Shown here piece after piece: positions 1-3,740 of a stretch of 22,434 nucleotides of DNA. This DNA is from a virus. The DNA is taken from the IMG/VR virus record IMGVR_UViG_3300030329_004099, positions 1 through 22,434 of that record; one strand, 5' to 3'. Under the pieces are notes generated by a model that was given only the letters and a program-made list of their open reading frames with translations, was not told the DNA's origin and made no database searches. Position 1 is the stretch's first letter, and every line of letters begins with the position of its first letter. A program made the position numbers and the translations under genes.

Positions 1-135
1 GACGGTCCCGATTATAGTGCAGCCGACCTAGCTCGATTCAAGCGACTCATGTGGGGATACGGAACCATACTAGACACAACATTCAAACTCTGGCACAAGA
101 AATCAACCCAACCAAAGGAGGTGCATGATGCCTGA
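1..135 (+). CDS. Possible 3' end of an unknown gene (truncated by window)
   Basis: Frame 1 is open from the first base to a TGA at 133-135, giving 44 residues that begin DGPDYSAADL and end KSTQPKEVHDA. The start lies outside the window. The stop overlaps the first codons of the next gene, and that gene's strong ribosome binding site lies inside this frame, an arrangement typical of coupled phage genes. The stretch has no recognisable domain. A 44-codon open frame is expected by chance fairly often, so the call rests mainly on the overlap arrangement and on the protein-like composition. Confidence 0.4.
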   Translation, partial: DGPDYSAADLARFKRLMWGYGTILDTTFKLWHKKSTQPKEVHDA

Positions 136-427
136 TGTTATCTACAAACCAACCGCAGAAGATTTCCGTGAGGCTGTCGAGAACGCGGAAAGATTGTTGT
201 CGGCGAGAGAACTTCTCGGCGAGGCGATCGATGAACTCGGCGAGCTAACAACTGATGCTGAAATAATCCGACAGTGCAACAGCTTGCGGGCCAGAGTTAA
301 AACTGAACTTTGGTCTACACTGAAAGATGTGCGCGGGTTTATAGACCACGACTTTGATGTGGAGGTAAGGATGCCTCTGAAAGTGTGGCAAGCCGTCAAA
401 AAACTCGACGAAATCCTTGAAGAATAG
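128..427 (+). CDS. Small helical protein of unknown function
   Basis: A 99-residue protein (MPDVIYKPTAEDF...) led by a near-perfect ribosome binding site, AAAGGAGGTG at 114-123. Two ATGs are adjacent (125 and 128); the one at 128 has the better 6-nt spacing from GGAGG, so I chose it, and the 125 start would add one Met. The protein is rich in Glu, Leu, Ala and Arg, looks almost all-helical, and ends in an acidic tail (KKLDEILEE). It has no signal peptide, membrane segment or motif that I recognise. It is the last gene before a hairpin terminator and a 1-kb stretch without a convincing gene, so it probably ends an operon coming from the left. Function unknown. Confidence 0.75.
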   Translation: MPDVIYKPTAEDFREAVENAERLLSARELLGEAIDELGELTTDAEIIRQCNSLRARVKTELWSTLKDVRGFIDHDFDVEVRMPLKVWQAVKKLDEILEE

Positions 428-472
428 TCCCATCTAACCCAATCTATTGGAGTAGAATGTGGTGTAGAACGT

Positions 473-595
473 AAAGTTTGAGACACCGGGGGCGGCTGAC
501 GTCAAACTTTTGGCGCGGTCGCCCCCATTTTTTGTCCAAAGTTTCGTCGAAAGTAAAGTTTCAAAGTAAACTTTTGCTTAAAAGTTCAAAAGTTT
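473..595. repeat. Cluster of AAAGTTT / AAACTTT heptamers
   Basis: Six exact heptamers lie within 123 bp: AAAGTTT at 473-479, 538-544, 555-561 and 589-595, and the inverse AAACTTT at 504-510 and 568-574; a near copy (AAAAGTTC) lies around 580-587. The segment is AT-rich and leads straight into the 34-bp repeats at 596. It could be a protein-binding array (regulator or replication initiator) or a melting region. The repeats are seen directly; the role is inferred. Confidence 0.6.
488..533 (+). terminator. Probable Rho-independent terminator after the 128-427 gene
   Basis: A 7-bp perfect GC stem, GGGGGCG (488-494) with CGCCCCC (520-526), is followed by A and six T (528-533). The loop is long (25 nt), which weakens the call, but the stem and T-run sit 60 bp past the stop codon with no gene following. 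Confidence 0.55.
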
Positions 596-677
596 CTATC
601 ACGCCACGTAATGAAACATGTTGAAATCACTATCACGCCACGTAATTACCCATGTTGACGTGACTATCACGGACCGG
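596..677. repeat. 34-bp iteron-like direct repeats (two full units plus a partial third)
   Basis: CTATCACGCCACGTAAT occurs at 596-612 and again exactly at 630-646. After a 4-nt variable gap each copy is followed by CATGTTGA (617-624, 651-658), and a third unit begins CTATCACGGACC at 664. The period is 34 bp. Two conserved blocks per unit in fixed register suggest a DNA-binding protein contacting successive helical turns, as in iterons or operators. It is not a CRISPR array because no unique spacers separate the units. Confidence 0.7.
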
Positions 678-798
678 AAGGCCCACCGCCACGACGACAC
701 GATGGAGACTCACACGCACCGTCAGGAGGCCCACAGACAGCTCACAGGGCTCACGTTGCGTCAGGTGAATCCGATACGTCAGGTGGTGATTCGGATGC

Positions 799-828
799 CT
801 CAGCGCCTCTCTCAGCGCCTCTCTCAGC
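799..828. repeat. 12-bp tandem repeat
   Basis: The unit CTCAGCGCCTCT occurs twice in a row (799-810, 811-822) and a third partial copy, CTCAGC, follows. It lies between the 34-bp repeats and the first structured RNA-like module, and no gene is supported here. It may be replication slippage. Two CGTCAGGTG copies lie just upstream, within 761-786. Confidence 0.6.
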
Positions 829-862
829 ACATCCGGGCTTCTTTGGGCGTCCGGGCGGGCTG

Positions 863-942
863 TCGTTTCCCTAAGTTCGTTCCTCACTAAGGGAAATGGA
901 GCCAACAAGTTGTCTCCACCATTCGGCTTTCATCCCTGACGC
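863..942 (+). ncRNA. Two-hairpin structured module, copy A
   Basis: Hairpin 1 pairs TTTCCCT (866-872) with AGGGAAA (890-896). Hairpin 2 follows directly: TGGAG (897-901) with CTCCA (914-918), a C/T mismatch, then CAA (903-905) with TTG (910-912), and a CAAG loop. A diverged copy at 2572-2652 keeps both hairpins although the bases differ: C871-G891 becomes G-C, G899-C916 becomes A-T, and A905-T910 becomes G-C. Three paired changes between two copies are strong evidence for a folded RNA or single-stranded DNA. The + strand is my choice and is not proven for this module. Transcript ends are unknown. Confidence 0.6.
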
Positions 943-969
943 ATAAGGGTACCGCTCGCTATGTCACAC

Positions 970-1231
970 CGCTTGCTCTACCGCTTGTCATGCTACTTGC
1001 AGGGCAAGCAGCACGCCAAGCAGCAAGCGTTGTGCCACCGAAGGGCTCGCAAGCACAAGTTCGCTCCTTAGGGTCGCTCACGGGTGTAGAGGGTTCCCAC
1101 GGCTCCCTGTGGGTCGCCGACAGACCACCTCCGGCGGCCGGGCCGCTGGGCAGATACAGCAGGGAACCCCGACCCTGCTCTATCAGCTACGCGGCGGCTT
1201 GTCAGGGCCGCGAAATCGCAGGAGCGGCCCT
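970..1231 (+). ncRNA. Hairpin-dense region, candidate structured RNA (region A)
   Basis: This stretch has no convincing gene but a series of helices. The longest is a 60-nt hairpin, 970-1029: CGCTTGCT with AGCAAGCG, GCTTG with CAAGC, TGCT with AGCA, CTTGC with GCAAG, and a 3-nt loop, 22 pairs in all with small internal loops. Next come TTGTGC/GCACAA (1030-1058), a helix at 1150-1187 (GC, GATA, then AGCAGGG with CCCTGCT, separated by 1x1 mismatches), and AGGGCCGC/GCGGCCCT (1204-1231). Together with the module at 863-942 this could be one ~370-nt RNA. The boundaries and the strand are inferred. Confidence 0.45.
1062..1077. repeat. Short hairpin repeat CGCTCCTTAGGGTCGC, copy 1
   Basis: A 16-bp repeat that can form GCG..TCC-TTA-GGG..CGC. 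The same 16 bases occur at 2287-2302, and 17-bp versions with one extra loop base occur at 2438-2454 and 2664-2680. Looser relatives ending in GGGTCGC lie at 1101-1117 and 2551-2567. All are in the gene-poor region. Confidence 0.65.
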
Positions 1232-1258
1232 TCCTGCGCGTTGGACGGACCGAGGGGA

Positions 1259-1301
1259 TTGACATTTTGTCAAAACTGCGGTGGTTTGTGACATCGTGTC
1301 A
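1259..1301. promoter_or_regulatory. Twin palindromic operator-like sites TGACA-N3-TGTCA
   Basis: TTGACATTTTGTCAA (1259-1273) and TGACATCGTGTCA (1289-1301) are both perfect dyads with the same 5-bp half-site and the same 3-bp gap, 29 bp apart centre to centre. The first contains a TTGACA hexamer that could serve as a -35 element, but I see no good -10 at 17 bp. They lie ~130 bp upstream of the gene at 1429 and could control its transcription. The same half-site is reused at 3077-3121. Confidence 0.6.
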
Positions 1302-1329
1302 AAATGAAACTTTCTCGCCTTTTTTGTGG

Positions 1330-1415
1330 CACCCTGCCCGCAGGGTGAATAAAGGACTCACGTCCGAAGGGGGTAGCCCCCCGGGTCGACGTCAACCATC
1401 ACGGGCCAAAGGCCC
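1330..1415 (+). promoter_or_regulatory. Hairpin-rich leader of the gene at 1429
   Basis: Three short perfect hairpins stand between the operator-like sites and the ribosome binding site: CACCCTG-CCCG-CAGGGTG (1330-1347), GGGGG-TAG-CCCCC (1369-1381) and GGGCC-AAA-GGCCC (1403-1415). The last abuts the ribosome binding site AAGGAGAG (1416-1423). They may stabilise the message or tune translation. The role is inferred. Confidence 0.45.
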
Positions 1416-1428
1416 AAGGAGAGTGCAC

Positions 1429-1947
1429 ATGTCATCATACAAAACTACCCTCAAAACCTACACGGCCGTCTCGGGCGGAAGCGACCTCAACCCTCACGTA
1501 CGCGTCGGACTTCGCCGTAACTGGGTTTTCGCTAACTTCCAAGAGGAAGTCGACGCGCTCATCGAGACGTTGACCGCGCTCAAGGCCGGCCCTGCTTACG
1601 CCCGCCTCCCGCGCAAAGCTGACGAGGCTAGCGCCGAGGACGTAGCCAACGCGCGCGGTACGTCCGGGTTCACGTTTGCCGACCTCGCGAACATGAACGA
1701 GGCCGACGTGGCGAAGCTCATCGCCGCACTGGGTGGCAATGGTGGAACAGAGAAGATGACGAAGGCCAAGCCACAGACGAAGACGCGCACACCGCGCGCG
1801 TTTCGGGTCGGTGACTCCGTCAAGGTGCGTGGCTCGCGTCACGCGTTCAAAGTCACCGCGACCCGCGAGGGTGAGGTTCAGGTCAAGCGCGCCGATGGCG
1901 TCGGGAATCGCCGCTGGTACGCGGCGGGCCGGGTGAGCGCCCGGTAG
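1429..1947 (+). CDS. Hypothetical protein with C-terminal SH3/KOW-like basic domain
   Basis: A 172-residue protein (MSSYKTTLKTYTAV...). The frame is open further upstream, but the ATG at 1429 follows the ribosome binding site AAGGAGAG (1416-1423), and the upstream part would cross the operator-like and hairpin sequences. The N-terminal ~90 residues are mixed helix/strand with no motif I know. Residues ~110-130 form a Lys/Thr-rich linker. The last ~45 residues (FRVGDSVKVRG ... RRWYAAGRV) look like a small beta-barrel of the KOW/SH3/Tudor type, a fold often used to bind RNA or DNA. It is the only convincing gene in 3 kb of noncoding, hairpin-rich DNA and has its own strong terminator, so it is a single-gene unit. 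Binding to the neighbouring RNA or repeats is a guess. Confidence 0.85.
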   Translation: MSSYKTTLKTYTAVSGGSDLNPHVRVGLRRNWVFANFQEEVDALIETLTALKAGPAYARLPRKADEASAEDVANARGTSGFTFADLANMNEADVAKLIAALGGNGGTEKMTKAKPQTKTRTPRAFRVGDSVKVRGSRHAFKVTATREGEVQVKRADGVGNRRWYAAGRVSAR

Positions 1948-1969
1948 CCCGAGGGGCGCGAGCCCCCCG

Positions 1970-2006
1970 CCCCGCTCTGGCTCCGGCTAGAGCGGGGCCT
2001 TTTTTT
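1970..2006 (+). terminator. Strong Rho-independent terminator of the 1429 gene
   Basis: A 9-bp perfect stem, CCCCGCTCT (1970-1978) with AGAGCGGGG (1989-1997), has a 10-nt loop and is followed by CC and seven T (2000-2006). It starts 22 bp after the stop codon. A small extra hairpin, GGGGC-GCGA-GCCCC (1953-1966), with a GNRA-type loop lies just before it. Confidence 0.9.
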
Positions 2007-2073
2007 GTCTAGTGCCAAGCGTCTCCGCGTTTCCGCTTTGCGAGCTACTCCGCGTGCACCGCGCGCGCCCGCT

Positions 2074-2382
2074 CCGCGTGCGACGTCAAGACCTGGCACC
2101 CAGGGACAGCGGCAGAAGTCAAAGCCGCCGCGATACCTGGTCCCGCGTCCTTGGGTTCGGTCTTGACTCACTGCGCGGTGGACGCCTCGTAGGTCGCATG
2201 CGCGGAACCGCTCCACCGCGAGAGCGCTCGCGAGAGCGCTCGCTGGGGGGCAAGCCCCCCAGACCCCCCAATCGCAGATGGTACCGCGCTCCTTAGGGTC
2301 GCGCATGGGATCGCAGATGGTTGTCGTAGGGGGAGGACCCCCTGAATACCCCCCTTACATCTTGCCGCTTACGCGGGGTATT
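2074..2382 (+). ncRNA. Candidate large structured RNA (region B)
   Basis: Starting about 70 nt after the terminator, nearly every base can join a helix. Nested domain: GTCAAGACC (2085-2093) with GGTCTTGAC (2159-2167), ACCCAGGGAC (2098-2107) with GTCCTTGGGT (2147-2156), and GCGGC (2109-2113) with GCCGC (2124-2128). Then CGCGGTGGA (2174-2182) with TCCACCGCG (2212-2220); GAGCGCTC-GCGA-GAGCGCTC (2222-2241, a GNRA loop); CTGGGGGG-CAAG-CCCCCCAG (2243-2262); AGGGGG-AGGA-CCCCCT (2328-2343); and AATACCCC (2345-2352) with GGGGTATT (2375-2382). The second helix contains one G-T pair, which is a G-U wobble only in a + strand transcript. It may continue into the module at 2572. No known RNA family is recognised. 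Confidence 0.45.
2287..2302. repeat. Short hairpin repeat CGCTCCTTAGGGTCGC, copy 2
   Basis: Identical over all 16 bases to the copy at 1062-1077. It is bracketed by two copies of ATCGCAGATGGT (2271-2282 and 2310-2321). Confidence 0.65.
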
Positions 2383-2437
2383 GTACCAGCTCGCAAGCTC
2401 GCAGATACGTTCGCCGTTTAGAAGGCTCACGTGACCG

Positions 2438-2454
2438 CGCTCCTTAAGGGTCGC
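2438..2454. repeat. Short hairpin repeat, copy 3 (CGCTCCTTAAGGGTCGC)
   Basis: Same as the 16-bp repeat with one extra A in the loop. A loop-length change with unchanged arms fits a hairpin under selection, or slippage in the loop. Confidence 0.6.
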
Positions 2455-2571
2455 GCAACCACTGCCAAAGCGTCACCGTCGCACCACCTTGCCGCGTCAG
2501 CCGTAGCCCGTGGTGTTGCTGCGTAGGCCGAAGCGTGTTGAGCTGGGCGTCACCCGCAAGGGGTCGCGCTC

Positions 2572-2652
2572 TCGTTTCCGTAAGGCTCGTTCCTCGCCAA
2601 CGGAAATGAAGCCAGCAAGCTGTCTTCACCAGAAGGCTTCCATCGCTGACGC
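2572..2652 (+). ncRNA. Two-hairpin structured module, copy B
   Basis: Diverged copy of 863-942. Hairpin 1: TTTCCGT (2575-2581) with ACGGAAA (2600-2606). Hairpin 2: TGAAG (2607-2611) with CTTCA (2624-2628), and CAG (2613-2615) with CTG (2620-2622) around a CAAG loop. The loop and the segment joining the hairpins are unchanged between copies, while three stem pairs changed on both sides. The conserved tail after hairpin 2 reads GGCTT then CATCnCTGACGC in both copies. A copy-4 short hairpin repeat follows at 2664. Confidence 0.6.
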
Positions 2653-2663
2653 GAATTTACCCA

Positions 2664-2680
2664 CGCTCCTTACGGGTCGC
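2664..2680. repeat. Short hairpin repeat, copy 4 (CGCTCCTTACGGGTCGC)
   Basis: Same arms as the other copies with a C inserted in the loop. It follows module B by 11 bp; copy 1 follows module A by about 120 bp. Confidence 0.6.
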
Positions 2681-2714
2681 TTGTCGACACAAACACACAC
2701 AACGCAACTACGAC

Positions 2715-2822
2715 ACGGCCACCAACACGAGGACGCAGAGCCCGCACGCCACGGCCAACTCAATGACACGAGCACGCTGACCCGCGACGGCCAACTCAAT
2801 GAGGACGGACACAGGACACGGA
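2715..2822. repeat. 36-bp imperfect tandem repeat, three units
   Basis: Units start at 2715, 2751 and 2787. ACGGCCAACTCAATGA is exact at 2751-2766 and 2787-2802; the first unit shares ACGGCCA and then diverges. The frame that spans them (2510-2872) has no ribosome binding site and odd His/Thr/Arg-rich composition, so I treat this as noncoding. It could be a protein-binding array or a leftover of slippage. Confidence 0.55.
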
Positions 2823-2996
2823 CCGGGAGGACGGGTAAACACGGAACCGGGGAGACGAAGGATGCCGCATAATTCTCGCGCTGACAACAAAGCAGAAGGC
2901 TTCCCCCCTTTTTGACCCTTTGACTTTTTAAATAGGGGGACCCGCTCAACACGACGTCAATTTTTCGGTTTTGTGCATATAAGGGGTGTAGAGGGC

Positions 2997-3044
2997 GGGG
3001 AGGGGACAAAACCATTTTTCTGGAGGCTTTTTGTCCCCCTCTCC
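2997..3044. terminator. Long inverted repeat with flanking A and T runs, possible bidirectional terminator
   Basis: GAGGGGACAAAA (3000-3011) pairs with TTTTTGTCCCCCTC (3028-3041) with a one-base bulge, around a 16-nt loop. Because A- and T-runs are part of the stem, the hairpin could stop transcripts from either side. It separates the hairpin-rich region from the proposed origin. The function is inferred. Confidence 0.4.
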
Positions 3045-3076
3045 AAACGGAGACAGTGGCCCTTGCTGCGGGGCTG

Positions 3077-3121
3077 TGACATTTCGTGACATTTGGAGAC
3101 TTAGATGTCAAGGAGATGTCG
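3077..3121. promoter_or_regulatory. Nested inverted TGACAT half-sites
   Basis: TGACAT at 3077-3082 and 3087-3092 faces ATGTCA at 3105-3110 and ATGTCG at 3116-3121, forming two nested dyads. The half-site equals that of the twin operators at 1259-1301, so one regulator could bind both places and tie the 1429 gene to the replication block. Confidence 0.5.
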
Positions 3122-3123
3122 AT

Positions 3124-3408
3124 TTGTAGTTTTGTAGTCGGTTTGTAGTTTTTTGTAGTCTAAATTATTGTAGGTAGAACCTTGGTTTTCGGAAAAAAAC
3201 TACAAAACTACTAAAAAAGTCAGCATTTCAGCCTCTTACGTTAAAAAAGCCGTTTTAAAAATCCCGAATATTTAAAACGCCCTTTTGGGACGTATACGCT
3301 CGTTATACGGTTTTTTTTGTAGTTTTGTAGTTTTTCGGCGGTTCCGCAGCTTCAAGCAGGGCTTTGACCCACTACGAGTTTGTAGTTTTTTGTAGTTTCG
3401 TTTGTAGT
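3124..3408. other. Putative replication origin with TTGTAGT iterons
   Basis: TTGTAGT occurs exactly nine times on the + strand (starting at 3124, 3132, 3143, 3153, 3317, 3325, 3380, 3390 and 3402) and once inverted (ACTACAA, 3199-3205), plus degenerate copies at 3168, 3207 and 3371. Spacings inside groups are 8-12 bp, near one helical turn. The groups flank an AT-rich centre with a 9-bp perfect inverted repeat, CGTTTTAAA (3251-3259) and TTTAAAACG (3271-3279). Iteron groups around an AT-rich core beside a primase-helicase gene is the arrangement known from P4-type origins. The repeats are seen; origin function is inferred. Confidence 0.6.
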
Positions 3409-3444
3409 TTTAGATCGCGAACTTCGCAGCAGCAGCGGCAAGGG

Positions 3445-3504
3445 CTTCTGCTGCCTCCTTGACAGGCTCTGTCGCGTTTGTTACCTGTTGTCGCAGAAGG
3501 AGGC
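3445..3504 (+). promoter_or_regulatory. Hairpin that would hide the ribosome binding site of the HTH gene
   Basis: GCCTCCTT (3453-3460) is perfectly complementary to AAGGAGGC (3497-3504), the ribosome binding site of the gene at 3508, and ACAGG/CCTGT extends the stem inward. A rival pairing, CTTCTGC (3445-3451) with GCAGAAG (3493-3499), uses part of the same site. A TTGACA at 3459-3464 is a possible -35, but the -10 is poor. This suggests translational control of the HTH protein and perhaps, through coupling, of the replicase. Confidence 0.45.
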
Positions 3505-3507
3505 AAA

Positions 3508-3732
3508 ATGAGCGAAACACTCGACGGGACACTCTACTCGATCGCAGAAGTCGCACGTTTTTTAAACGTGAGTAAGCGGACAGTTCAGCGTATGGTTAAG
3601 AGCGGAAAGCTAGAAGCCTTTGACATTGGAGGCCAGCGCCGGATTGCTCCGCTCTCTTTGGAGAGGATGTTACGAGGCAACAAACCGGAAGACCTTCAGG
3701 CGACTTCGCCGAATCAATTCGACCTGTTTTAG
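3508..3732 (+). CDS. Small helix-turn-helix protein (excisionase/MerR-like fold) with C-terminal clamp-binding-like motif
   Basis: A 74-residue protein. I chose the ATG at 3508 because of AAGGAGG at 3497-3503; the frame could also open at a TTG at 3478. Residues 9-58 (LYSIAEVARFLNVSKRTV...) form the winged helix-turn-helix common to the excisionase/HTH_17 family: the SIAEVARFLNVSKRTVQRMV turn, then KSGKLEAFDIGGQRRI as the wing. The C-terminus ends in Q-F-D-L-F (3715-3729), close to the bacterial sliding-clamp-binding consensus QL(S/D)LF. It lies directly downstream of the TTGTAGT repeats and 8 bp before the replicase. With no integrase in view it is more likely an origin-binding or regulatory protein than an excisionase. 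Fold call firm, role inferred. Confidence 0.88.
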   Translation: MSETLDGTLYSIAEVARFLNVSKRTVQRMVKSGKLEAFDIGGQRRIAPLSLERMLRGNKPEDLQATSPNQFDLF

Positions 3733-3740
3733 AGGGGAGC

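Noticed and set aside
618-890. Forward open frame of 90 codons through the repeat region, and the reverse frame 633-908
   Set aside because: No ribosome binding site; odd His/Arg/Gln composition; it crosses the 34-bp and 12-bp repeats and module A, whose paired changes are explained by structure and not by coding.
990-1428. Forward frames 990-1262, 1109-1291 and the upstream extension of the 1429 gene
   Set aside because: They cross the hairpin helices and operator-like dyads and have no ribosome binding site, whereas the ATG at 1429 has a good one.
596-2822. CRISPR array
   Set aside because: The 34- and 36-bp repeats have only two or three units and are directly adjacent, with no unique spacers and no cas genes.
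2012-2872. Forward frames 2012-2296 and 2510-2872
   Set aside because: Composition unlike the phage's proteins, no ribosome binding site, and they run through perfect hairpins and tandem repeats.
428-3507. tRNA genes, group I/II intron or retron as explanation for the structured region
   Set aside because: No T-arm or cloverleaf was seen, there is no reverse transcriptase or intron-encoded protein, and I could not find group I core sequences. An intron-like core cannot be fully excluded by eye.
3508-3732. Naming the HTH protein an excisionase
   Set aside because: The fold fits, but no integrase or attachment site is in the window and the gene sits at the origin beside the replicase.
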